Below are positions 54,001-62,389 of a stretch of 64,000 nucleotides of DNA, piece by piece. Origin of the DNA: Hofstenia miamia. Taxonomy: Eukaryota; Xenacoelomorpha; Acoela. The stretch is from the NCBI GenBank assembly GCA_004352715.1, contig SCFE01000009.1:2624495-2688494 (forward strand). Reading direction: 5' to 3'. The number at the start of each line of letters is the position of its first letter. Positions within the stretch are counted from its first letter, which is position 1. The position numbers and the translations under genes are program-made. The notes beneath the pieces were generated by a model. It did no database searches. It was not told the DNA's origin and worked only from the letters and a program-made list of their open reading frames with translations.

Positions 54001-55163
54001 GTGCTTAGAAAGTTGATGTTATTGTCTGATGTACGAAAAAAAGGGTTATCTACAAACTTTATCGAATTTAAACGTATTGAAATCAAAAAGACTTTAAAAT
54101 CCAACCTGAAATTTCTTGACTTTTGTCAATGTTGCCGTTTTGTTTTGGCTGTTTTTTCATTTAGAAGAATAGCTATATTTAGCCGCATAATTGGAATTGG
54201 TACTGGTCAATCGGTGTTGATCTGTCTGAGCCAGCATTTGTTGTGTCAGTCTCAAAGTTAAAGAAAGATAAGCGTTTAAAACAACAGAGAGAGACCTTCT
54301 AAATGCTGAATGTTTGTTTTAACGGAAACACTGAGAAATGAACTTTTATAGTTAAATTTCATTTTTTATTATTTTATGAAGTTGAGATTGTAATCACCGA
54401 TCTGACAGGTTCCTTGTCGGACAAAGTCTTCCCTGCTAACTGGTTTGACTGTTAAATCTAAATTTTGTTCCAACTATGTTTAGCACAGCTGTTATAACAT
54501 AGTTTGTAAATAAATTAAATTGTATCGGTGTTTTTAATTGTTTTGCTAATAGTTTCTATGCGTCGTTAGTTTTTGTTTCAATTCTCTTCTAAGGGTTCCA
54601 CTATGTTTTATAAATAAGTTCTGAAATCGTAATTGTTCTATTGTAAATATCACGCTATATATATATATATATATAATTATTTATTTTATAAAATCGTTTA
54701 TGTGATAATCGTAAAACTGTTTATGTAATGAAGCCATTGTACCAACATTGCAATAAGTATCAGGAAAGTGTACTTATTGTTAAAAAATATCAAACAACTC
54801 TCACGCTTTTAATTTTTATGGAACAATGCCATGTTAAAGGGCTCGGACCAAATCTAATGGGAGTGCTACCATTAGATTTTTTATCAATCAAAATTGACTA
54901 CAGATATTTAAAATCGCACATAGAAATATAGATACTTACTGTTTATTGTATTATTAGTATATAATTAAGCCCTTTATTTTAGGGAGTTTAATCATTTTTG
55001 TTGTGGCACTTTATTTTTTGTTTTTGGCCAGCCATCAGTTTGCTTGGACTGAGATCGCAGTATTCATGACCTTCTTCATCTGCGCAATCATCTGCCTCAC
55101 ATTTTCATGGCTCTTTCACACATTACATTGTCACTCCAATCAAGTCAACAAAATATTCAGCAA
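38942..55163 (+). CDS. Adiponectin receptor / PAQR-family seven-TM protein, exons 1-5 (3' part outside window)
   Basis: AdipoR proteins are integral membrane proteins with a cytosolic N-terminus and a zinc site among seven helices; they act in ceramide hydrolysis and lipid/energy signalling. Five exons with matching phases give 220 residues: acidic N-terminus (MSDNDDDCAVRLRK), charged helix about 75-105, the hallmark LPDWLKDNEFLEHGHRP at about 117-133, then CFKSIFKIHTETANIWTHLL (TM1 entry), TM1 (SLIIFVVALYFLFL) and TM2 (IAVFMTFFICAIICL). It continues FSWLFHTLHCHS, whose His206 corresponds to the first zinc-ligand His. Exon 5 ends in phase 2 at 55163. The expected next block (LDYSGI...) and TM3-7 with the two other His ligands are not found before 64000. 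The start ATG at 38942 is the first in frame. The N-terminal 100 residues are divergent. Confidence 0.92.
40657..40984. mobile_element. hAT-type MITE in AdipoR-like intron 1
   Basis: Ends CAGGGCTTTCGAATACTCG and CGACTTGAAAACCCTG are imperfect inverted repeats. Flanks TTTCTGAT (40649-40656) and TTTCGGAT (40985-40992) form an 8-bp duplication with one difference. The interior repeats CTCGAA and AACTCGA motifs. No coding frame. Confidence 0.75.
41218..42837 (+). pseudogene. P-element/THAP9-like transposase, frameshifted and gapped
   Basis: The first frame ends with CILMIDEVSVKPALTYK, containing the first catalytic Asp (IDEVS.KP.L.Y). The second frame resumes as GAIFGLADNQPGNSLANHML and CMYGGPQFVYRMIPV. 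It continues VIVDGNRVNQSFIR (second Asp region), HVFKCIRNNWLTEKSGELEY and AKWKHLVKVQQLES, then Ns at 42012-42239. After the gap come FSQLRQGSGGTY, ALTYIAGYLAS and YIDLLDRGGLRKPAD, all typical of THAP9/P transposases. A one-base loss near 41550 breaks the frame. No THAP zinc finger, inverted repeats or 8-bp duplication were found. Lies in AdipoR-like intron 1 on the sense strand. Nearly intact otherwise, so fairly recent. Confidence 0.85.
42944..43030 (+). ncRNA. tRNA-derived SINE or tRNA pseudogene
   Basis: A-box-like TGGTTTAATGCG at 42951-42962 and B box GGTTCAAGGCC at 42993-43003, 42 bases apart as in tRNAs. The acceptor and anticodon stems do not fold cleanly, so it is not a functional tRNA. 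Lies just after the P-element remnant. Confidence 0.5.
43040..46700. other. Rest of AdipoR-like intron 1
   Basis: No genes recognised. Contains the AT-rich MITE-like region at 44210-44650. Confidence 0.4.
44210..44650. mobile_element. AT-rich MITE-like element
   Basis: Left end CAATGTTGACTAGTCAAATT, right end AATTAGTCATCACTG, imperfect inverted repeats. The interior repeats TAACTAATTAGTTTAAC-type motifs in both orientations. No target duplication seen. Confidence 0.4.
46710..46840 (+). CDS. AdipoR-like exon 2
   Basis: Residues 23-66, hydrophilic: SDLSKKNSNDKLKAIDAETD, then SHVNTDRYKCFPYD. Acceptor TTTTAG at 46704-46709, donor GTGAGT at 46841. Variable cytosolic N-terminus; placed by phase and splice sites rather than by homology. 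Confidence 0.75.
46841..48971. other. AdipoR-like intron 2
   Basis: AT-rich. No gene, RNA or transposon recognised. Confidence 0.5.
48972..49103 (+). CDS. AdipoR-like exon 3
   Basis: Exactly 44 codons: LHVPSIRDGMVEEGREILAQ, then KAEEIKLRVIQKGRNVSK and RYQEWK. The amphipathic helix precedes the conserved block, as EE..RKVWEGRW does in other AdipoRs. Donor GTAAGT at 49104. The intron start is then repeated after an N at 49322. Confidence 0.82.
49104..49527. repeat. Duplicated intron start around a single N
   Basis: The 206 bases from GTAAGTCTTGCTCTC at 49104 recur identically from 49323, directly after an N at 49322. Exon 3 is not duplicated. Probable assembly artefact. Confidence 0.85.
49530..51928. 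other. AdipoR-like intron 3
   Basis: No gene recognised. The 3' part contains a truncated family-1 MITE (about 51180-51485), with TTCGGCTTG and CTCAACTCGTTGACAAGTTTG-type sequence at its ends. Confidence 0.4.
51180..51485. mobile_element. hAT-type MITE family 1, truncated copy C
   Basis: Contains TTCGGCTTG, GACTCGTTTTAGCTCG and the right end CTCGTTGACAAGTTTG, matching family-1 copies. The left terminus and target duplication were not found. Confidence 0.5.
51929..52079 (+). CDS. AdipoR-like exon 4: conserved PAQR block
   Basis: Encodes QAYSHLPDWLKDNEFLEHGH, RPHLPCVCTCFKSIF and KIHTETANIWTHLL. The last part is the diagnostic AdipoR/PAQR signature (IHTET.NIWTHL). Acceptor TTTAG at 51924-51928, donor GTATGC at 52080. 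Confidence 0.95.
52848..53345. mobile_element. hAT-type MITE family 1, copy B (contains gap)
   Basis: Ends CAGACTTGTCAACGAG and TTGACAAGTCTG are inverted repeats. Perfect 8-bp duplications GTAAGGAC lie at 52840-52847 and 53346-53353. The interior has GAGCCGAGCTGAGCCGAAC. The apparent 498-bp length is inflated: about 153 bases are repeated on both sides of the Ns at 53087-53107, so the true length is probably near 325. Lies in AdipoR-like intron 4. Confidence 0.82.
53354..54982. other. Rest of AdipoR-like intron 4
   Basis: A (TA)n tract at 54656-54675 and an 11-bp stem hairpin at 54850-54879 (AAATCTAATGG and its complement). No gene seen. Confidence 0.4.
54983..55163 (+). CDS. AdipoR-like exon 5: TM1-TM2 and zinc-ligand His
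   Basis: Two hydrophobic stretches separated by ASHQFAWTE, then FSWLFHTLHCHSNQVNKIFS. SWLFHT..CHS is conserved in AdipoR1/2 and contains the TM2 zinc-binding His. Acceptor TTTTAG, donor GTAAGT at 55164, phase 2. Confidence 0.94.
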
Positions 55164-55286
55164 GTAAGTTTACAACTTTTCTTCTCCTATCTGTTAAAAA
55201 TTTCATTTTCAATGCCTGGAATATAAACACGTATGAAATTTTTACATCGAGTATGATACCCATTACATGTTTGCAATGTGCTACAG

Positions 55287-55401
55287 AGGTTGTCTTGCAC
55301 CGCTCCGGAAAACCGGAATAAGAGTAATCGCAGTCTTCACTTCTGCTTTGAATTTCCTACCAGCATTTTTTCCTAGTAATATATTCGCTTTTCAAGAATA
55401 A
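55287..55401 (+). CDS. Possible alternative terminal exon of the AdipoR-like gene
   Basis: Acceptor CTACAG at 55281-55286. One base completes the phase-2 codon, then 37 codons (GCLAPLRKTGIRVIAVFTSA, ending SNIFAFQE) and TAA at 55399-55401. The stop overlaps AATAAA at 55397-55402. The peptide has one hydrophobic stretch but no AdipoR similarity. It would give a 258-residue, truncated receptor lacking TM3-7. The polypyrimidine tract is weak, so this may be chance. Confidence 0.3.
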
Positions 55402-55409
55402 AGCCATCC

Positions 55410-56854
55410 ATTGTGTGAGATTGTAAAATATGAACTGAGATACAGCTGGGTTGTAGTTATAATGTATTGCAATAATCCCCTCGAGTTAAGTCGCACGTTA
55501 TAGAACATCATCGATAACATGAATTAAGAAACAATTCATTTTCGAGGCAATTAGGTAACTTTTTTCGATGACAGTGCAACATTCGCAAAAATAGGGTTGC
55601 CATTTGGTATCATTTTTCTGGATTGACTCATGGCCTACGAGAATCTTTTACGTAAGCCACGATTGACTTCAATTTGTTTAATTGCAAATCCAAATCTAGC
55701 ATTAATGGGTTCTTTTCTTTCTTCCGTTTTCTCCCTGCGACTGATATATGCATGACATGAGACTTAAATGAGCATCTGTGAATTATAATACGACCTACGT
55801 TGAACGCCTGAAAATTACTAAATGTCTTCCAATTGCTTATATATTTCAAATCAATGATCTTTGCTATTGTCTATTGACATAGACATGTTTAACTACGTAT
55901 CATATAATATGTGTGGAACAGGATTCGACATTCATGTTACCTTTAAGCTTAATCATCTTAGAAAAGTAACTTAATTTGGTAGTCAGTTTACAAGAGTTAT
56001 TCCACTCGTAAATTTTCATATACGCCGTAACAATTTACATGTATTCTCAGAACATCACGTATTTAAGATGCACTTAAGATCGTACATGGTTACACATTTA
56101 AAATCTTTTGATAAGGAGCAACTATGTAGTCGGTTTCTGTCTTGCAATTGTCCAAACTGTCGTCACATATCTTCACAGTATTCATGATGTTATCATACAG
56201 ATATGATGCTTTACGCTTTTGTAATTTGTTTTTATTTAATTTTAGGTAATTGAAGTAATTTATTGTTATTATTATTTTATTATAATAATAATTATTATTA
56301 GTGTTATGTACTAGTAATTATATGAGACCATTTTCAGTATCTTTTGTAGTGCTCCCCACTCATACATATTACGCTATAAATATAGCATTGTTGTTTAAAA
56401 AATAACACGGCTGGTGCTTGATGCTTAAAAAAGGAACTTCATCTGTACGTGTGTGTACAGTTTGTATACATAATATTTTCCTGTAATTTTCATGCTAGGA
56501 ATTCACATATTTCACCCAGAAATTTTATATTGTACTTTTCGAAATAATTATTTAAACTCTTTAGGACTAGCGTATATATATATATATATATATATATATA
56601 TNNNNNNNNNNNNNNNNNNNNNNNNNNNNNNNNNNNNNNNNNNNNNNNNNNNNNNNNNNNNNNNNNNNNNNNNNNNNNNNNNNNNNNNNNNNNNNNNNNN
56701 NNNNNNNNNNNNNNNNNNNNNNNNNNNNNNNNNNNNNNNNNNNNNNNNNNNNNNNNNNNNNNNNNNNNNNNNNNNNNNNNNNNNNNNNNNNNNNNNNNNN
56801 NNNNNNNNNNNNNNNNNNNNNNNNNNNNNNNNNNNNNNNNNNNNNNNNNNNNNN

Positions 56855-56892
<38 letters not shown>

Positions 56893-57000
56893 TCCTTGCA
56901 TGTTCATTCTGTACAAAAATATATGTTTATACATATTTTTATGGTGAATCTGAAATAATAGCAAATTTCTTATATTAAATTTGACATGAACGTAAAAAAA
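55410..57000. other. Probable AdipoR-like intron 5, proximal part
   Basis: No gene seen. A (TA)n tract is interrupted by Ns (56573-56887), and ATT/TTA-rich sequence lies at about 56260-56300. Confidence 0.4.
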
Positions 57001-57009
57001 TAAGGAGGT

Positions 57010-57870
57010 ATGAGCCAAGCCTATATAGTCAATTTATTTATTCCGTACTTACGGGGCTTACTTGGCATGTATGTTCGGCCAGGTATTTTTCCGCAATAGT
57101 CTACAAATTTTTTTGTCAACAGTCATCACTAAACTTGGAATATAAAAGCGTCGCAAATTATACATAAACTAGCTCCACGCTTCATTCCTCTCTATTTAAA
57201 AAATTGTCAAATCTAATGCATCTCAGAAAAAACTTGAAGCGCTGAAACCCGATAGTAGCTCGATAGAATAGTCGACTATCAGTTTTTGCCCAGTTTTCTT
57301 GGAGATCGGGCATGGTCTACACCAGCTCTGATCATTACTCCGAAACATGCAATCACTTCATCATAAGTGAGTGGTTTCATGTAGTAAAGAATATTTGTTG
57401 TATATTCACGTCGAATATCATTCACCTTTCAGTTCAAATGCCACAGAATATGACGAATGATATCTTCATCAAAAAAAGAGAAAAAACGATTGCATTTCCA
57501 TTGCTCGATTACAAAGAGTGCGAAGTGCTTCAGTCAAGATATTGAGAACCTGTGTAGTCAAAGAATACGGGTACCGTTTATAATGTATGTCACTACATTC
57601 AATTTCCTCATCATTTCCTGATTCAGGAATTACCGAATCAACGTCTGTATCTTCACTATCCACAGAATCTTCTTTGAATGCTTCAATGTCTCTCTCGGCT
57701 TCAACATCAGAATGCTTAGAGATCAAGTCATTGTCCAGGTCAATACCAACACTGTTTTCCTGAAGATCAGCATAAGCGTCTTCATCAGGAATTTCTTCAT
57801 TGTCATCTGCTATTTCATTTGCAATACGCAAAAGATCACATGCTTGTATAAACGTCCGGTGTCTCTCCAT
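57010..57870 (-). pseudogene. piggyBac-family transposase N-terminal fragment
   Basis: Starts MERHRTFIQACD at 57870, followed by an Asp/Glu-rich N-terminal region (residues about 20-95), as in piggyBac transposases. Then TYDEVIACFGVMIRAGV (about 57380-57330), a frameshift, and WAKTDSRLFYRATIGFQRF and KFFLRCIRFDNFLNREE (about 57290-57195). Later comes GKIPGRTYMPSKPRKYG (about 57095-57045). These match the piggyBac order: acidic head; E...F.G.....G; NRF...LR.IRFD; F.G..P...Y.PSKP.KYG. Several frameshifts and loss of the catalytic C-terminal two-thirds show it is dead. Confidence 0.72.
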
Positions 57871-58024
57871 GATAATGAGTGACAAGAAAGTGCCAGAGGA
57901 CTGATTGAATTGCTTACTGTGAATATTAATCACAATATAAAAGACTATGTGACGTCATTCTTTGACAAGCAGTTGACAAACTTTTTTCCCCTACCCAATA
58001 CTATAGCCGCCACTGTGACTGCAG

Positions 58025-59740
58025 TTACCTCAAACATAGAAATGTTGCTGTTGGGCGTTGAGTGAAACGATTTAGCACCCATTTAAGAATGTGTACACAA
58101 TGTCCACAAGCGTACTGATGAATAGTATTTTGACATAATCTTTTTAATGAATTATTTATAGAAATAATCCAATGCTCATTGATGACATTATTACAAAGCA
58201 TAATCGCTCGTAAGATGGATAAATCTAAAACTAGTTTATAAAAACACACTGAAGGGTCAAAGTTTTCATGTGTACATTTTGTACACACGTGTACTGTTGA
58301 GGATTAAAACACGTTCATTTTTACCCACATTACTTGGCCATTTTTTCTGGAAGTGATAATCTTGCCCAAAAAGGGTTAGATGGTAATTCACTGGTTGCAA
58401 AAATTACTGATTGGCTTGCCAATAAATTTGTTTGCATATGTCCCAGCCAACCTCACCTTTAAGCTATCCATCATCGTGTACAAAACAAGTGTTTTTATTT
58501 AATTTGCAATAACGAATCAATCGTAATTCGAAAATAGTCATTTATAGAGGAACCGAAATTGTTTGCGAATTACAAATATTTACTTAATATAGCTAAATGA
58601 CAGTTATTACCAGCAAGTTAAAATATTGAAATTCCAAGCAGTTGAGATTGGATAAATTTATTAACTTTACTTATTGTTCAACGCAAAAACTAATTTTATG
58701 TTCTCGATAAAACGCTTTCATTATTAGACAGGTTTTGATTTGTCCCCTTACCAAAGACGTCATTGTACTTTTTGAGAAAATAATTGAAATAACGCTCGAA
58801 TGACTCCGCAAGCAACTTATTCAATTTAAAATTGGGTGTCATAATAAGTAAAACAATTTACTTCAGTTATCTGTTCTATAAGCAGGTTCACCCTACTTGA
58901 AATTGAATGCATTTTATGGAACAGGTCTGAAACTAGAGTCGATTTGTGAGTAATTGCTGGTAAGCTACTCTCTCCCAAATGTCTATGATCTACCCCATCC
59001 TTGAGAAAAAAGCTAATCGAAATCACCAGAAACACATTCCAAGAACATTTTTAGTTTGAATGCGATACTCTTACCTTCACTTCTTTATAAACTATGTTGA
59101 TGTCTTTATTCACCAATCCAATACTATATAACCACTTGAATTTCTGACATTTATCAGTTCATGTACATCATCAGGCAATATTCTTTATATTATACAAGGG
59201 GCATTAAATTTTGAGGTAGTTTGGTTTTTTGATATTAAAATGTTAAATATATATTACAATATTTACTAAAATGGCGATTTTTCACCTCTGGTAATAATAG
59301 AAAACTTTACAACGAAACAGTTAGGTTTTTCAGTTATTGGAAAATGCCATACAGTTTAACGCGATTTGGAAATAGCGATGGGCAACTAATGCTCTTCATA
59401 TTCCGCAGTTACCAGCCCTGTACCGCGAATTTTGTACTAAAAGGTGTCGTTGATGAAAATTTCGGCGCTCCTTAAAATTTAAACTAAAAAACCCTGTACA
59501 CTATTTATATAATTTGCCCAAAAGCAGAAGGAATCAAGTTTTTAATTCCATAGAACTGACTGAAAATGCACGAAACATTTCCTAATTAAACTAAACATTT
59601 TAAATGTTGCATGTATATGTGGTAACCTAATTGATCCCGCAGTTCATAATTCACAAAAAACTATATAGCACATGTAATTTATTTGAACCTAAAACTTAAG
59701 AAAAACAAGAATGGGTATAAAGTAATTGCAAGATTAGTAA
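58025..59740. other. No gene recognised
   Basis: Only short chance frames. CCCTTTTTGGGCAAG on the minus strand near 58375 may be the piggyBac 5' terminus. Confidence 0.35.
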
Positions 59741-59814
59741 ATTTATTATAACCACTCAAAAAACCAACAATTGGATAAAAAGGTTAAAGGCTCCTCTTCT
59801 TTCTTCATAAAAGC

Positions 59815-60021
59815 CTAAGATTTGATATCGATGTCGCCCAAAACTTTGATAAAAAAGTCATTTGAGAGCGATCTTTTGAACACACTCTCTAAAACTTTAT
59901 CAATTCTTGATTCAATGGAAATATTTAGTGCCTGTAAATAAGGCATTGCATAATTTTCAGGACCAAGTTTGTAACCTTTCTTAAAATAGTGAACTGCATG
60001 ATAACATTTTTTGACCCACTC
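59815..60021 (-). CDS. Unassigned small ORF with downstream poly(A) signal
   Basis: From ATG at 60021 the frame encodes MEWVKKCYHAVHYFKKGYKL, then GPENYAMPYLQALNISIE and ends KVLGDIDIKS. About 69 residues, mostly helical, with normal amino-acid balance unlike the poly-Ile/Tyr chance frames nearby. AATAAA lies on the minus strand at 59748-59743, about 70 bases after the stop. It could be the last exon of a gene or a retrocopy fragment. I do not recognise the protein. It lies antisense within the presumed AdipoR intron. Confidence 0.35.
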   Translation of the reverse strand, partial: EWVKKCYHAVHYFKKGYKLGPENYAMPYLQALNISIESRIDKVLESVFKRSLSNDFFIKVLGDIDIKS

Positions 60022-60030
60022 CATGTTCAA

Positions 60031-60506
60031 ATTTCACTACCAGGTCTAGTCTAATTTAGTGAAATCTGATCCCAGTCCTGGTGGTTCTGCAAACATATAT
60101 TTTAGTTTATGAAATATTTTATAATTGCAAATACATTATAATATATTACAATATATTAGCAAATGCTAAATCAAATTTGTTTTGATCTTGGGACAGATTG
60201 AAAAGTTCACCTCCCTCCTGGGCTGATCCATCCCTTGTTTCTTCGTCCCAGGACCAGTAACATGACAGGCCATGATAGGTTAAGGCAGCTCTGTATTGGA
60301 ATTAAGTGATTTTGGGGTTTGCACCACTATTTTTTGAATCAACTACTTGACTGCTGTGCTCAGAGGATAACTTAATAAAATAAAAGCTTTTCATGTGTTA
60401 ATAAAATATCTATTTCAACAAGCTTAATCTGGAAAAATAGCAAACATATCAAACAATGTAGCTATGCCGCAATAAAACATCATTATGTTTACATATTCAT
60501 GTCTCC

Positions 60507-60540
<34 letters not shown>

Positions 60541-61330
60541 NNNNNNNNNNNNNNNNNNNNNNNNNNNNNNNNNNNNNNNNNNNNNNNNNNNNNNNNNNNN
60601 NNNNNNNNNNNNNNNNNNNNNNNNNNNNNNNNNNNNNNNNNNNNTATATATATATATAGGTGCATCAAACGCCACTCAATTTTTAAATTTACACCTGATT
60701 TGTATGTAGATTTGGGAAAATGTTCGAATACATGAGACAATTTCTTGTGAAAAAATTAAAAATTATTGACATCAGTGCATGTTTAGGGGGCAAAGTGAGA
60801 AAAATGATGAAAATTTTGAAAAAATGAGGGACATAAAAAGATTTAAAAAATCTATTCCCATCAGTTCACATACTTTAATTTATACATATCCTCAAAAATA
60901 TACATATTTCCAATCGTAAAATATAAATTATCATTTTCAAATCATGGAACTAGAGCCTCAGATTCACTAAACTAAAAAATTAATCTTTCTTTTTTTCATA
61001 CGTTTGCGCAAAATTGGCCTTTTTTCTCGATTTTTTTCTACCACATGTAAAATATTTGATAATGTTCTTCTGATATTGCATATTCCATAGTCAGTAATGA
61101 GTTTAACACCTCTTTCTGCTGTGTCGCTGACAACATTGACTGAACTTTCTCATAAGATGATTGATATGCAGCTGACTCAGATAATCTGTAGCTGACAGGA
61201 AGAAACAAAGTATCCAATTTTTAAATATGAAATGTAAACCAAGAGTCCTCATTTATAAAATCACTGATCTTAGACGACAATAGTACTTCACCTGGAAATA
61301 TGGGTTTACTATAACCTGAACCATTACAGT
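60031..61330. other. No gene recognised; TA repeat and gap
   Basis: A (TA)n tract surrounds Ns at 60541-60644. Open frames across it are artefacts of TA repeats and Ns. Confidence 0.5.
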
Positions 61331-61364
61331 TTTTTGGTGACACAGGGAGCAAGCGAAGTCAACA

Positions 61365-61640
61365 TTTGGTTATTCCATTATATTTGGTGTACAAAACACG
61401 GCGGACCAGTGCATTTCCTTCTATGTGGCCAATCTGACGTTGTAGGCGGGCGTTTTTCATCACTATGCTCCGACAGAGAAAATGCATCGTCACTTGAACT
61501 CTCAACACCAAAATGGTCATCATGCCTAATAGTTTCAAATAGTGATTTGCATTCAAATTCCTCTTTTTTCAATTTTCTGTGCTTGACAAACGTTCTTCTT
61601 TCCTGGCTTGTTTCTGTCGGTTAACTTATCAAATTCTCTG
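61365..61640 (-). pseudogene. Possible protein-derived fragment, family unknown
   Basis: The minus strand reads FDKLTDRNKPG..., then FETIRHDDHFGVESSSDDAF, SLSEHSDEKRPP and RRKCTGPPCFVHQI. The acidic Ser-rich stretch followed by basic residues resembles the N-terminus of a transposase or nuclear protein, but no domain is identifiable. Higher GC than its flanks. Confidence 0.25.
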
Positions 61641-61969
61641 TCTTCAGCTTTTTCAATAATGTTGATAGCACTAGGTGGCCGCTAGCTCAGCATTTTGTCC
61701 ATCTAGTTTCACAATGGTGGACTTGGAAATTTGACAATTTCCAGGGATTCTTCGCAACATCCTTTTATAGTCCCATCTTTGATTGTCATCACTGGTCCTA
61801 AACCAAATATCTCCCTTTCACTCCTAGTACCATGTGCATTAGACCTTCTAAATAATTTCCTTTCCGAAATAAATGAAATAAAACAATAATGTAAAAATGT
61901 TCGCAGAAGAAATACTTTTTGCTGTGGAAAATGAAAGTGAAAGTAGGCAGGAATAAAATCAAGTTTCAC

Positions 61970-62354
61970 TATACACTCGTCTTAAGTGGACAATAAAATA
62001 TAAGGAAACGAAAGCAACGATAAAAATTAAGAAATAGATATTCAGCATACACTAATGTGAATCAACTTAGTCATTGCAGAAACTGTTAGGGCCTACCTAC
62101 CAGTACAAATTTGTTTTATTTTATTTGTACATATATATTTATCCTTTATGTAAGGTAATTACTTCTGCTTCTTGCAGATCTTGAATACTTTACCAAATGG
62201 CACACCAAAATGACAATATGACTGTTGCCCCCTCCCCCTCCCCTAAATGTTGACTGTTTGTGAATATTTTTTGGTTTAATGCTTTATGCCAGTAATGGAA
62301 CATTTGAAGAAATCTACATAAAAATTTAACACCATGGAAGCGTTTGATGTGCAC

Positions 62355-62389
<35 letters not shown>

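Noticed and set aside
54850-54879. Perfect 11-bp hairpin, considered as a microRNA precursor
   Set aside because: The stem does not extend beyond 11 bp, far too short for a precursor.
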